A DNA stretch of 64,000 nucleotides, from NCBI GenBank assembly GCA_001599975.1, contig BCIO01000001.1, positions 4,461,631-4,525,630 on the forward strand, read 5' to 3'. The stretch comes from Cystobasidiopsis lactophilus (Eukaryota > Basidiomycota > Agaricostilbomycetes > Agaricostilbales > Chionosphaeraceae). A model generated the notes under the pieces. That model was not told the DNA's origin. It did no database searches and saw only the letters and a list, made by a program, of their open reading frames with translations. Of the stretch, positions 22,627 through 34,842 are shown one piece after another. Numbering within the stretch: position 1 is the stretch's first letter; the number at the start of each line of letters is the position of its first letter. The translations under genes and the position numbers were made by a program.

Positions 22627-23367
22627 ATGCCAAACTTCATTGCGATTCTTCTCCTCATACCCCAGTGTTTCTCCTTGCCGACATCTTTGAGCTCAAGAAG
22701 CACGTTCACAGGGGCTTCCTTGACCCACCTCAAGGACCGGAGCGCGGTGACCCCCACTGTCCATTGCAACGCTTCCGGCGCCGTCCCCTCTATCATCGGG
22801 TCTCATGAGCAAGAGGGCTTTCTAGTGGATCAAGGGGCATTGGGAGATCAGTTGACCTGGACCATTGATGTGAAGGCGAACGAAAACGTCTGGTGTGGTA
22901 AGCGTTTAACGTGCATTCGGGAAGAGCACTAACGGGTCTGCAGTCATCCCTGCCGGTGCAGGCGCCCTCTTCCAAAACGCCCAAACTGGCTCTTTCATGA
23001 CGGCGAACGGCCCAAAAGAGGGCTATCCTAAACAAGGCACGGGGGTCATTGCCAGCTCGCTCCTGGACGGCGCGGTCAACGTGAATGCGCTACAGAAATG
23101 GGTCAGTACCTCCGTTTTCTCAGCCAATTTGGATTAGCTCACTTTGCCTCCAGAATGTTATCAAGACGCCGTGAGCACACTCGGTCTTCATTTGCGGCAG
23201 CTGCTGAGTCGGGTCTGATTCCCAGCATATGCTCGGACGGAGCAGGCAAATCAGTGATCTTCTTGACAGCGTCGGCTTACGCGGATGGGTGTCGAGGAGG
23301 CTTGGTTGTTACACCGACCGACGGGCTCGTTTCTGTCCAATGCATGCCTTGCTGGGACTCAAGTTAG
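22627..23367 (+). CDS. Small secreted CMPCW-type protein, copy 2
   Basis: Unknown function; tandem paralog of the gene at 21267. The start at 22627 gives MPNFIAILLLIPQCFSLPTS, a plausible signal peptide; upstream in-frame Met at 22597 would spoil it. Conserved blocks are HEQEGFLVDQGALGDQLTW, VIPAGAGALFQNAQTGSFMT, an ICSDGAGKSVIFLT block and the terminal GLVSVQCMPCWDSS. Introns fall after NVWC, before the VIPAG block, and around the KW-x-IKTP segment, matching copy 1. Divergence between copies is large outside these blocks, so the duplication is not very recent. Confidence 0.62.
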
Positions 23368-23500
23368 GCGCGAGAGGATCAGCGCCAGGCATTGCATGTA
23401 GGGGATCCACAAAGCTGTATATTATGAGAGATGAGGGAAAACACAGTTTGCATCGACCGACAAGTAGCAAGACTAGAGATCTCTAGCGCGGGTCTGAGGT

Positions 23501-24588
23501 CTACAACAGTTGCTCGACGTGCTGGATATCGCTCCTGATCTCCTTCTTTGCAGCCCGCAAGTCAGTCTCGACACGCAAGACCGCGCTCGTTAGGACAGCC
23601 ATGCTCCGAGATAGCTGGCCGACAGCGCTGGTCAAATTGTCGAGGGTGGCAGAATGCGCCCGCTGATTTGGCAACAAGAGATCCAGTTGGTCTCTGGGTC
23701 GTCAAGGACGGATCAGCATGCGTTGTATCGTCGCGAACAAACTTACTGGAGGTCGTTGTGCTTGCTGCGGAGGAGAAGCAGGTCATTCCTAGTCTCTTTT
23801 GTATCACACTTGACCCTTTTCAAGTCGTGACCGAAGTCGACCACCCGAGCCTCCATTTCGGCCGATGCAGGGGTAGTTGGGATGAGATCGGCTGCAGGCT
23901 GGGATCCGGGAGGCGGTGAGCTTGCTGGTCCATTCGGAGCGCCCGAGAATCGAGTGCCAATAGCGACGAACTTGGCCCTCAAGATCAATTGAGAGGTTTG
24001 GATGCCTTCCAGAAGCTGTAAAGATGTCTCATGCCGCTTGGTGTGGTTATCGACAGCACTCTTTAGGGCTGCAAGGGCCTCCTCTATGTTGACCAAGTGG
24101 GTGGCCGCTTGTTCGTGAGTCGCCTCTGAAGCTCGTGCAATTCGCTCGAGATCTTCCTTGATGATCTTAGTGGCCAGAACGGGCGGCAAAGGCAACACTG
24201 AAATGGATATTCAGTGCACTGGCCCTGCATGATAATAGTCAAAGCGCTCACGCCCTCGTGTGTTCCTGCTCGCAGAGCCTTCAATTGGCCCGGAAGAATC
24301 GCTGTCCCTGAGAGGCGGGGAAGGATCATTTGGGAGCCACCACTGGTCTATCCACGCAACCTGTCGTTCGCGCTCGCCCGTGAAGTTGGCCGCTCTGTAG
24401 ACACTTGAGACGTTGCAAGCCCAGCGAATGCGAAAGCGGACTAACCTCAGCTTTCCGAGATCACCACCAGCCAATGTCTCTGTCTTGGCGACATCAGCCG
24501 TTGCAGCGGCAGGCACCAGCACAAATTCGGCGACTGAGGGCGAGGACAAGAGCGATTCCGGTGGCGACTTCGACATGTGAGGATCCAA
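23501..24588 (-). CDS. Hypothetical coiled-coil protein
   Basis: I do not recognise the family. The gene reads from 24588 (MDPHMSKSPPESLL; Met at 24576 is an alternative) to a stop at 23501. Exons join in frame: GGDLGKLR-AANFTGERERQ, then NTRG-LLPLPPVLATKIIKED, then a last exon ending AAKKEIRSDIQHVEQLL. The first part has a Trp-rich segment (VAWIDQWWLPND); the rest is largely heptad-like helix (LERIARASEATHEQAATHLV, VVDFGHDLKRVKCDTKETRN), with a Pro/Ser linker (PASSPPPGSQPAAD). A structural or scaffold role is possible. It is tail-to-tail with the second CMPCW gene. Confidence 0.55.
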
Positions 24589-24840
24589 TCACGGCAATAT
24601 GCAAAAGAACTCGTTGGTCAGGGAAGAAAGGGTCGGAGCGAGCGGTGAAGTGTCTCGGTGAGGGAGCAAGCTTTGAGGAGATCGAGGGAAACCGCGGGGT
24701 CGCCAACGGCATTCGGCTTCCCGCTCACTTGTGGGCAAGTGCGGATGCGCCTTAAGATTCAAACAATCGTGAATGATTACAGGCGCATGATGGTGACAGA
24801 TGAAGGTGTTACATACAATGGAAAATGGCGACGACAAGGC

Positions 24841-26297
24841 TTAAGAGATGAAAACTTTGAGCAGGTCGTTGTAGACGTATTCGGCGCCCGTGCGGGGGCA
24901 GAGCACCATGCCGTCGCTCTCTCTCGCCATCTCCTCCAGCGCCTCCCTTGAGTAGACGCGGCCGTTCGGCAAGGCCATGGGCTCGCTGCCTTGGTTATCC
25001 CCCTCCATGACGCGGCCGGTGATCTTGCACACGATGGTCGAGTTGACATGGTGGGCCCAGGGTACGCCTGGCGAGGTGGCCAGCTGGCCCAAGAGCGGCG
25101 AGCAGGTCGGACAGTCGTTGTTGCGCGACATGGGCATGTGGGAGAAGCACGAGGGCGTCTTCATCGCTGCCAAGCCGGTGTGTAGCGAGAGTGAGAGCAT
25201 TGGAAGGGGTGTGAGCGAGTAGAGGGTGAGCAAAGTGAAGCGAAAGTTGGTGGCGAGCGATTGCCACCGCGATTCCTCGAAGAGTTTCTGTTGGCATGGC
25301 CAAATACAAGTTGAGCGAGGGTTACCTAATCACAGCGATTGAGCACTAACCACATATGGAGGACATGTCGTATCGGGCCCGAAAGCGAGCAGGACCATGG
25401 CCTGGCGGATCTGCTGCATGTGCGACGAATTCCAGGGAATCAAGTGCTTCCTCGAGTGGGCGATGGCTTCCTCCGACTTTCCGGACCGGACGAGCTCGAT
25501 GAACTCTTGGTATCTCAAGTCAAACTCCAGCGTGCTCTGCTCGGCAATCCATTGGTTTACATCCCGACAGCGGATGAGTAAGGGAGAGTCGACGAACCTT
25601 GATCTTCTTCAGCGCATTCTGGTTCTCTTTGCACCAGTTCAGCGCTTCCAAGACGCTCTTCCTGTTCAAGGCGGCCTCGATCTGGGCGCACTCCTTAAAG
25701 ACCTGGATGTCGACCAAGCGGGAGATGCCCTGCTGCTGGGCTAGCTTCTCAGCTGAGGCGATGTGACCGCGGCGAAGCATGTAGTCTGCGATCTGCCTGG
25801 ACAGGCGGGTGTGCGCCCAGGCCCGGTACTCTGGCGTGGAGAAGGCGGTGAGGTCGTGGAGGGACTGGAGATGCTGGATGCGCTCTTGGGCGTCCTGTAC
25901 GACCGACTGGCTGTCATTGTTGAGCTCAGATAGCTGTGCGATCAATCCGAGCTCAATACCGATGGCTTTGGTATGTCGGGGCAGCGGGCACGCACCTTGC
26001 GCTTGAGGCCGGCGACCTTTGTGATCATCCCGTCGACTGACTTGAGCACGTCCTCCTTGGACGTCGAGGGCGCCTTGTTGAGCGCATTGACGGAAGCCTG
26101 GACTTGCTGGAAGCCCTTCTCGAGCGTGCGCTGCTGCGTCCGAAGCGATTTCTTGAGCTGGTCGAGCGGCACCCGGAGCATCTGTGGCGCACGACGCGAT
26201 CATGAGGGCCGGGCCGGGCAGCAGCAGCAGCAATATATGGACTAACAGGTTGCTCGAGCAGCATCATGTCATTCGCTGGCAACGTCGTCTCCTTCAT
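24841..26297 (-). CDS. FYV10: GID/CTLH E3 ubiquitin ligase subunit Fyv10 (Gid9/MAEA)
   Basis: Subunit of the GID/CTLH ubiquitin ligase, which in yeast degrades gluconeogenic enzymes. The gene runs from 26297 (MKETTLPANDMMLLEQ) to the TAA at 24841. Segments in order: helical N-terminus (LRVPLDQLKKSLRTQQRTLE), LisH-like SRQIADYMLRRGHIASAEKL, CTLH region (VLEALNWCKENQNALKKIK, then RYQEFIELVRSGKSEEAIAH), CRA region, and a degenerate RING (HHVNSTIVCKITGRVMEGDN, LPNGRVYSREALEEMARESD, CPRTG). A small exon reading KLFEESRWQSLATNF is joined through a GTTAGT intron after CPPYV. It ends in the family-typical KVFIS. The RING lacks a full Cys/His set, as in Gid9/MAEA. Confidence 0.9.
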
Positions 26298-28314
26298 CGT
26301 GCAAAGCGCCTTTCTGTCCCGGTCGTCCAGGTCAGACCGCTGTTGCTCCTGTCCGCGCTGTTGGCTTCGCTTTGGGTTTGTCAAATCTGGTTTCTGAAGA
26401 CTCTTGGATGTTATCAATGCTCGACAACGCTAGCTGCACCTGGCAGGTGCCAACTTGATTTGGACGTGGCACCAAGTGCACGGCGCACCTTGACAAGAGT
26501 CTGTCCTCTGGATGCTTGCGCTTCTTTGCTAAACATGACTTGCCTGCTCGCTGGAGATGGCGCCAGTTGGTCAGCTTATAAAGCGACAGATCTTTCGGAT
26601 CCGCAGCAAGCTCGAATCGTCCATTTCGATTCTCGAATGGCTTCGACAGTGTGCCTGCAATCATCAGCGAAAGGCCAGCCAATGTTGTGTATTAGCGAGG
26701 TCATCCAAGGTCTGGGCAGCATCGGGCCTCGGGATGGGCTAGGGCATGCAGAGGCTTTCCGACTTCTGGATCATCCGCTCGGCACCACAGATCAACGGGA
26801 GAGGCACCTTTCGACGCTGCTCAATCCCAAAAATGCTGCTAGTGGAGGGCGAAAGCCAAGGTCGCTGAACCTTTCTCCCTGGTGCTCTCGCCTGCTGTCG
26901 GCATTCGATTCGGTCAACTCGCATTCCGCTGGTGGCAAAGCTGCACCCAGACTTTCACCTGCTGTACAAATATACTCTGACTACTTCTAAATCATGAAGC
27001 GCCTAGAACTAGTGCGTGCAATCGGATTGATGGAGAGTTCATGCCTCGCGCGAACGCCATTGCGAATACCACATCTCACGGCTTTGAGGCTCACTCTGGG
27101 CTGGATTTGCTGATAGGTAAGAGCACTGTTCAGTCGAGTTTGTCTGTGCGCCCAAGTCTGACCATTAATTCGATGTCGATGGCAGCAAATCTCCGACCGA
27201 CGGACATGGCTCGATCCCGCCCCTTTCTTCCTCAAACGACCAGTATCCATGCTCGATCCCTATACGTTGCCGGTCCCTTGCGAAGACAGATGCTTTGTGG
27301 AACCGGCAATGGGCTTGCAGCGACGACAGCGGGTATCCCATGCACACGGAGACTTAATCGACGGGCGCTCTCAGCTCTGCCAACGAACGCTTCCCTTCTC
27401 ATCTGTTAATGCCTTCTACTAGAGCTTCGGTGGCGCGTGCCTTGATTTGGAGGCTTACTGCATCGGGCTTTTTTCAGCCAAGAAGGCATTTAATGGCTTG
27501 CCTTCTCAACGCATTCTTGCTCATTCAGCAACTCGCCTTCTGACTCGTCTCCTGCCTTGATCCCTCCAGAAGATACGTTGTGTGTGAGTGTCAGGTCCAT
27601 CCAGGCCTGACCTCGATCCGATGCGACGATTTATTGCTCAATCGCGAAGTCCTGATCTCGATCGGGTGCCAGTCCACTGCACGTAGCTCACTGGGAATTG
27701 CTCTGCTATAAAGTTCCACGCTGTTCTCTCTGTCGGTGTGCATTTCATAAGGCCTTGAGCTAGCTGTGGCACCAGATGTCATGGGCAATCCAATCGATTC
27801 TCCAAGCTGATCCATCTCGCGAGCCGTGCACCTTCTCGGTCCGGCCCGCTGCTATGCTTTATTGTTGGCCTCCTACAAACCGTCCGAAAGCCCAGATCGC
27901 TGCGCACACCGCATCATGGATAAAGCAGCACTTCCATCGAGCACGCTATTCCCCACTCCATATTCAGTCGTTAGCAACTCTGACCAGATCTGACACAGTC
28001 GGTGATCACCCGGCAAACTTATCTGCTATCGACAAACTTTCTTTACCTCAGACGTAGCTGTCGGACAAAGGCCAGAACTGATGACCTTCGACTCTGTTCA
28101 AGAAGGCGTGGGTGTCGAGGTACCGGTCCCTGTGATCTTTTGGGCGCCTGATAAAGTGCAGAATGCTCGATGCCGTCCCTCGATGCCGGTCACTTTGCCT
28201 CATCCTCAAATCAATCCCAGCCAATGTCCCACGAGCCTCACACATTGGCGGGAATTTTGACAGCCTTGTTGGGGTTAAGCTTGATCCTCCACAACCACTG
28301 TCCAAACAGTCGCC
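26298..28314. other. Two-kilobase divergent intergenic region
   Basis: This lies between the divergent FYV10 and Zn2Cys6 genes. A 268-codon plus-strand frame (26184-26990) overlaps the FYV10 5' end and looks spurious. No conserved protein segment was found on either strand. It is long for this gene-dense window and could hold promoters, a noncoding RNA or an unrecognised gene. Confidence 0.35.
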
Positions 28315-31300
28315 ATGTACCACGACTTTTCTGCGGCCCAACTCACAAACCAAGTGGTGCAAGATTTGTGGCCCGTCGAAGACGACAAGGAGCCGCCTGT
28401 CGTGAGCTTCACTTTCCCCCTTCTTTTGCTATCCCAGAGCATGACAGATCTCTCCTACAGCGAAAGTCGTGTGCCAATTGCAGGAGACGCAAGGGTCGCT
28501 GTGTTTATGGTTAGAGAGCGCACTTGTTTCAAGACGCCGCCTTGCTTAAATTCTTGTCTCGTGCAGGTCCTGGCCCACAAATGGAAGGCAGGAGCTCCTG
28601 TATCAGCTGTATCGAGAGAGGGTAAGGTGTAGCTCAATCAGAGTCCAACTTGCTGGGCTGACTCGCGATGGATCTGCCCAGGATCGAGTGGGTCGTCATG
28701 GATCTGTTGCTTTTGGGGTCTGGTCTGATTTTAAGCGACTTAGATGCGTGTTTGAAAGACAGGTGAGCTGCTTCCACCACCCACGGCTGAGGACCACCTC
28801 GCTTACGTCTACGAAGCAGAGGCGCATTGGTCGACCCAAAATGGCCAAGGAGCTGCAAGAGGAGCGAGTGCTGAGAACGCTCGGGGAGCACGGATTGACC
28901 TTGGAGCAGGCCATGCCCTTCATCAACACCAACGGCAGCCCTGGCAGTGCGCCGCCCCTGGCCATGCCGGTTGCTGACTTCCGCACCTCGCCCCCTCCTT
29001 GGGCTCCCAACTTGCTGCCCCCGCTTCCCTTTCCACCTTTGTCTACCGAGCCAGCCTTCCAGGTGGCCGACCTGCTCGATCCAGCCCCTTTTTCGCCCGA
29101 GTCCTTCCTCCCACCTTTGCAGCCGGTTCCTGCTCCTCAATATGAATCGCCGATGGGTGCACCTTTCCCCAGCACCTTCGACGACTCTGGCCTGCTCTCC
29201 GAGATGCCTCAACCAAGTGCCTTTGAGCCTGTCCTCCCGCCCATCCTGCCAGCCTCATCTCAGCTGATCCTGGGGTCGACCGCGCCCGTCTTTGCTGAAG
29301 CCACCTCCTCGATCCTTCCTGCTTTCTCAACTTCCGCCGACGAGCTCGATGCTCCGCCCTTTACGATTCCGCCACTGCCGCCCAGTCCCAGGACGGTGGA
29401 GTCTCAGAAGCAGTCTCAACTTCTCACGCAAAAGCTATGCTTGGTGTACGACTTCGTGGACGCCTGGAAGCTCTTCAACAACAACTCGTACAAAGATTTC
29501 ACCCAAGCTTACATCAATCTCCTGCTTCCAGCACCTACCGGCGTCACTTATACTCCGCGTTCGCCTTTGCTGGCTGCTCTTGTTCGCTCTACCAGCAAAT
29601 CCCCTCCCTCCAAGCCCGCGCCTTGCGCACCCTCCTTTCATTCACTCTCCGCCGGCGCTCAGCCTCCAACCGAGATTCCCAAGAAGGAATGGCAAATGCT
29701 CCCCGGTCGGCTCATCGAGGCATCCTTGGGTCGCTATTGGCCAGAATTAGGCGGACGACCAGTGAGCTCGGTATGGAACTTGCTGGCTGTAGACAAGTGC
29801 TCGCCTCTGGCTCGGGTGGAAGCGCGAAATCCCATGGAAGGCGTGCCGGAGTGGGTGGTGCCCGCATGCTTGGATTATATTGGCAAGGGCTCGCCTTGGC
29901 TCACTATCGTGGTTCGTTTTTGTTTGCTCTCTGAGCTGTCCTCTAGTTGACAGTAAGCGTCAGCTGTCCGACGTGGTCATCATGAACGACCTGCATCAGA
30001 ACCAGCTCGACTCTGGCCTCGCCTGCGCCATCATCGGCGTGGCTCTGGCTTCCAACTTCCACATTGACACCTCCAACCTCGGCTGGATCGGCCAGGACTC
30101 CGCCAAATGGCTCGATGTTGGCGAGGGCATTGCCAGCGAGATGTCGCCGGCCGACTCGACGGACCAGATCGACACAGCACAGACTTTGGCCTTGGTGGGC
30201 ACTATGTGCGCTTCCACTGGCGACATCAGGAAGGCACACGGTCTCCTTCAGGCCGCAAAGGTGGCCGCGTCCATGTTCGTTCGCGCGCAGGTCAAGCACT
30301 ATGGTTCTGTTAGCACTTCGTTTTCGCCATGCCTGATTTCCTAAACTCACAGCACCCATCGTCGCAGACCAACAACATGACGACGCTGAGTCTCGAAGTT
30401 TCGATGCTCATCCTCTGGTATGCAGCTCTCTGGCTGGACTGGGTCTCCCTCGAGATGAACATCAGCTCGGACGAGCTTGGCGAAATGAACGAGGAGTAAG
30501 TCCATCGCTTTTCAAACGTGTCACATCTTCTCATTGGCCCGCCATAGCTTGCCACTGCCCGCCCTCAACATGGAGGAATACCAGCTCATCATCAGCCGCA
30601 AAGGCGCCGACCGCACTCGGGTCCCATCTCTCGACGAGGCTCTCTTCAAGTGGGTAGATATACCACTGCTTACGGTCCACGGACGCTGATTCAGCATACC
30701 AGAGCGGTCATTTCCTTTGCCGAAGCGTGTCGCATCTTGGACGGCTGCCGCTTCTTGATCCAAGTCCGCCAACGACATTCTTTGTTGGCCAACAACACCA
30801 GGCGTCAGAACCACGAGCCATCGCTATTGAAGTTGCTGCACAACAACGTCAAGCAGTTTGCCGAGAAGTATGACCTGATTTGCGCCGGCTTCTTGACCAG
30901 TGCGTGCTTTGTCCTACGATCCGCTTTCTGCTTCGAGTCTCATTCTAAGCGCAGACTACGCTGGTTGGGTGTCGGAGATTGTCTGGGCGAGCCCTTTCGT
31001 GTCCGCGGTCTACAGCTTGGTGCGTTTGCCTCCCCTCATCAGACTTTGCTTCTGATAGCTCACGAGGCTGACAAAAACGCACAGTTCGCCTTGCTCAAGA
31101 TCGACCCGCGCACCATCGACCCGGCCAGCCCGGACCTGGGCCCGCTGAATTTGGCCTTGAAGACGTTTTCCTTCTTCTTCAAGGCGATCAAGAACCCGTC
31201 CGGCCGGCGCCACAGCACTCCCAAGGACTCGCTAGAGGCCCAGGCCAACATCTTCCGCTTGCTTGTGGGTTCGTTGCTTCTTACAATGACGGCGTGGCTC

Positions 31301-31483
31301 AGAGCGCGAGGTGGCAAAAAACAGGCGATTGGCTTGCCCGCGTTCGAGGCTCTGGTCAAGAGCATGACTTTGTTCTTGTACAACCCCAACTTTCACCACC
31401 ACCACCCCTTCATCCAGCAAGCCTCGCAGGCGTTGGCTGAGGTAACGCTTGCTGGCCAAGCCAAGGGCGTGTTGAGGCTCTGA
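28315..31483 (+). CDS. Zn2Cys6 transcription factor with fungal-specific middle region
   Basis: Nuclear sequence-specific regulator; targets unknown. The start at 28315 (MYHDFSAAQLTNQVVQDLW) is spliced (GTGAGC donor) to RKSCANCRRRKGRCVYG, then after an intron to GPGPQMEGRSSCISCIERG and CVFERQRRIGRPKM. This gives a six-Cys cluster C-x2-C-x6-C-x13-C-x2-C-x4-C; the last spacing is short for the family. A Pro/Ser-rich linker follows (28930-29400), then the helical middle homology-type region: LCLVYDFVDAWKLFNNNSY, NQLDSGLACAIIGVALASNF, QTLALVGTMCASTGDIRKAH and later NLALKTFSFFFKAIKN. An intron of about 55 nt near 29.9 kb uses a GTTCGT donor and resumes at RQLSDVV. It ends at 31483 as GQAKGVLRL. 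Confidence 0.83.
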
Positions 31484-31682
31484 AACCAAAGTCTTGCTAC
31501 AATCTTTCCCCTCCACATCTTGGGAGTAATCTGTTGTTGTTTTCCGTCGCTGTTCTGTCTTTGTGGAATGTATTGAAGCTATTGAAGCAATTGTTTGCCA
31601 AAAACCAGGTGCTGAGGAATTGGCACGTGAAATGCAAGTTGCACGCATGAAATTTTTCTTCGACTCCCTCCAAGACTCCAAC

Positions 31683-33068
31683 ATGACTGTGAGCACTCTA
31701 GTGTTGGACGCCAATGCGTTCCTGCAGCAAGCCTACCAATTCGCTGGCTCCAGCTCGAAGCTGGTCACCACCCAAGAGGTGCTCAACGAAGTGCGAGACC
31801 CGGCCTCCCGCCAGGCTTTGCCCTTGGACCAACTGAGCGTGCGCGCGCCCTCGCCTGAAGCTTTGGCGCAAGTGAATGCGTTCGCAAGAGCGACGGGCGA
31901 CTTGTCTGTGCTGTCGACCGTCGATTTGCGGCTGTGCGCGCTGCTGTACACTGTCGAGAAGGAGGCGAATGGCCTGGACCGGATTCGCCCATCATTCGGG
32001 GCGCAGTCCGAGTGGGAGAAGCGCAGGGAGGCTCGTCGACAGCAGCGCAAGGAGCAGAGGAAGGCCAAGAAGGCAAAAGCCAAGGATGGGGCTGGGGCAG
32101 CGGCACCAGAGCAGGTTCAGCCAGAGGAGGAGCCAGCAGAGGAGGACGAGGCCGCAGCTGAGCCTGTGCCGGAGCCAACCGCATCGACACCAATACCAGA
32201 AGGCGACGCACAAGAAGACAGCGACGACGATGATGGCGCCGGCGAGTGGATCACGCCCGAGAACATCAAGGCCGTCAAAGCCGCCGCTTCGGCCCACCCA
32301 GTAGCAGCCGACCAGGAGCCGCAGGAGGAGCACCTGGCAACAGCGCTGCTCACTTCTGATTTCGCCATGCAAAACGTCCTCATGCAAATGGGCCTCAACG
32401 TGCTCGGCACCAATGGGCTCATCATCTCGCAGATTAAGACTTGGGTTCTGCGCTGCCACGCTTGCTTCAAGTATGTCCCATCTACTCGTATGGACCTCAG
32501 ACATGATGTTGACGTGACCTTTGGGCATCTAGGATCTGCAAAAACTCCATCGAAAAGTTTTGCCCCTCGTGCGGCAACTCGACCTTGATCCGCACCTCCA
32601 TCACCTACCTGCCTGCGCCCACCGCGGAGCACCCTAAAGGCTACATTCTCCACCTCAAGCGCAACTTCCAGTACAAGAACCGGGGCACCATCTTCTCCCT
32701 GCCCACGCCAAAGTCGGTCGCCGGCGCGGCCAAGTACTCGCAGTCGGAAATGATCTTGCGGCCGGACCAAAAGGAGTGGATCAAAGGCAAGAAGACGTGG
32801 GAGATTGCCAGGGCCAAGGAGGAGCGGAGAGCGGCTAAGGACGCCGAGCGCGGCATCACCGGCGTCGACATTGAATGGTGCCCCGAGATGCTGCTAGGCG
32901 AGAAAGGCAGAAAGGGCGGTGTCAGAACCGGCAAAGGTCCGTCCTCTTATGATATTTGCCCTCTTGCGTTGCACAGAACTGATCGTCGTGCGGGCATGAC
33001 CAGATGGGCTGCCGGTTGTCGGGATGGGCAGAAAGAACCCCAACGCAGTGGGCCGCAAGGTCTGCTAG
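31683..33068 (+). CDS. NOB1: 20S pre-rRNA endonuclease Nob1
   Basis: Endonuclease that cleaves 20S pre-rRNA at site D to form 18S rRNA in late 40S assembly. Exons join(31683..32470,32533..32936,33004..33068) give 418 aa. An N-terminal PIN domain (TLVLDANAFLQQAYQF, TTQEVLNEVRD, DLSVLSTVDLRLCALLYT) is followed by a charged linker (KEQRKAKKAKAKDG, acidic EDSDDDDGAGEW). Then come the conserved LLTSDFAMQNVLMQMGLNVL, a zinc ribbon (RCHACFKICKNSIEKFCPSC) and C-terminal GRKNPNAVGRK. PIN acidic residues are visible at D9 and in STVDLRLCAL. I chose the Met at 31683 because homologues begin just before the VLDA strand; an upstream in-frame Met exists at 31632. Confidence 0.92.
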
Positions 33069-33543
33069 GCTTCTTCTGTCTTGGTGGCATATGTATTTCT
33101 AGTTCGGCTTGCTCTGTACCATGGCATCTGGCAACTTGCGATTTGCCGAGGTGGCGACCGCGCGCCGGTTTTTTCCCAGAGGGACCGCCTGAGTGTGCTT
33201 CTAAGCACTGTCCAAAAGTTGCACAGGACACAACAGTGTCCAAAAGTTGAAAAACCAGCATTTCGGAGGGGCCTGGCTGAGACCACCAACCTTGGCGAGC
33301 GCCGACCATGACCTCTTCGGCGTCACCTCCGTTGTACTTGCATTATTCGTGAAACTGCATATGACTTGTGACCTAAGAAATTGATAATGATGTGCGTCCA
33401 GACTCTGTACTGTTTTCAAAGATTGGTCCAGATGCACCGAAACTTTTGCCCTTTCGAGTTAGATTTATCGGCGTGCTTTTGTGTGCCATGCTTGCCCTTG
33501 TCCTCCTCCATCCGCTTCCAACACAACTACAAAGCCACCCAGC
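33069..33543. other. Intergenic
   Basis: About 475 bp between NOB1 and the first DUF6534 gene, containing an imperfect direct repeat of TGTCCAAAAGTTG at about 33211 and 33237. No gene seen. Confidence 0.45.
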
Positions 33544-34842
33544 ATGTCGAGTGTCACGATGGGCGAGATCCTGGCGCCCTTGGACACCCTCATCGAGCCC
33601 ATGGCTCCTCAGGACCTGGCCTCTGATCTCCTGGTGCCACTCTTTGTCGGCTGGCTGATGCACCTTTGCTTGTTCGGCTTCTTTATGGCACTTCTGGCCG
33701 CCTTCGTTTCGGGAGTCGAGTACACACGGCTGTCCAGAGAGGTCAAGGTGAGAGGTTTTGCGATCAGCGTGGCGTTCGTGTTGCTCACTTTTGGACGCTT
33801 CAGAGGTTTTTGTGGATCGTCACGGCAGCAGAAGTAGTGGCCGTCGCCGTGAGGTGTGTGATCTGAGACGGAGCATTTGGAGCTTCGCTCAAGTCTTCGG
33901 GTCAGCGTTGTCCAAGCCTGCGTCTACGGCGCCTCTCAGCATCGCGGAGCCCTGAGATTCTTCCTGGGAACCTATCATATTGACGGACTACCCTTCTTTT
34001 CGAACGGGACGATTGCCGCTCTGGTTCAAGGGTTCCTTTGCATGCGGGCGTCTCGCGTGGTGATCGGCCAGCCAAGGTGGCGGCTCGCCGTCCGTTGTGG
34101 TCTTGGCTTCATGATCGTCGCGGGATGGCTTCTGTGTATTGGTAAGCGCTTTTCTTCTGCCTCCTCGTTCCCAGCTGGCTGACCAGAATGCCTAGGCGCT
34201 GGCGTTGGCTTCGAGTTGTACTCAACGGGGACCCGATTCCAAACACCCGACACTGTCACCAGTGTGACACCTATGATAGCGTCTTGGCTTTGGATCTCAG
34301 CTGCGGTCGACTGGGCGATCACGGCGCTGCTGTACAAGACGCTCCACAAAGAGATTCGGGGTTTCAATACGACGACAGATTCGGCAATCCGGCACATCCT
34401 TCGCACAGCGGTTTACACCGCGTCTTATACCAGTAGTAAGTTGGTGGCGCTGGGTTGTGGTCCAATGTCTAATGTGAGAACTGCAGTCTTCGCCATCTTG
34501 GGCGCTGTTCTGGCCATTTGCTTTTCACCTACTAACATCGGCCGTTCCACGTTGGTGACGCGCGCTCTGCACTTTGACTTTTGCTCACACTCTCTAAACA
34601 GCTTGTCGTTCACCTTTGCCTATCCTATCAGCGCCTTGTACGGCATCTCGTTCCTGGTCACCCTCCAGTCTCGGGGCAGTTCTGGCAGCTCTACGGATCA
34701 AACGGGCGAGAAGGGCGACCTGTCAACTCGTGGTCAAAGTCGCAAAACAACACGCATTCAAGTGACGGGCCTCACAGAGGTCTCGGTCGATTTAGAGACA
34801 GAAGGTGGCGCACTAGAGAAGAAGCCCGTGCCCGCCTGGTAG
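33544..34842 (+). CDS. DUF6534-type seven-helix membrane protein, copy 1
   Basis: Multi-pass membrane protein of a type common in basidiomycetes (DUF6534 family); function unknown. The start at 33544 gives MSSVTMGEILAPLDTLIEPM. Hydrophobic helices are visible, e.g. LLVPLFVGWLMHLCLFGFF, GLGFMIVAGWLLCIG and IFAILGAVLAICF. Family-type phrases are YHIDGLPFFSNGTIAALVQG, FLCMRASRVV, DWAITALLYKTLHKEIRGF, TTDSAIRHILRTAVYTA and YPISALYGISFLVTLQSR. The C-terminal tail is cytosolic-looking, Ser/Thr/Lys-rich, with GLTEVSVDLETEGG. At least five introns are needed. A tandem paralog lies at 35218 in the same orientation. Pheromone-receptor or transporter-like functions have not been shown for this family. 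Confidence 0.72.

Noticed and set aside
26184-26990. 268-codon plus-strand frame
   Set aside because: Overlaps the FYV10 N-terminal exons in antisense and shows no homology, though it has a hydrophobic stretch.
33211-33250. Imperfect TGTCCAAAAGTTG direct repeat as a mobile-element target site
   Set aside because: The two copies lie about 26 bp apart with no inserted element between them.
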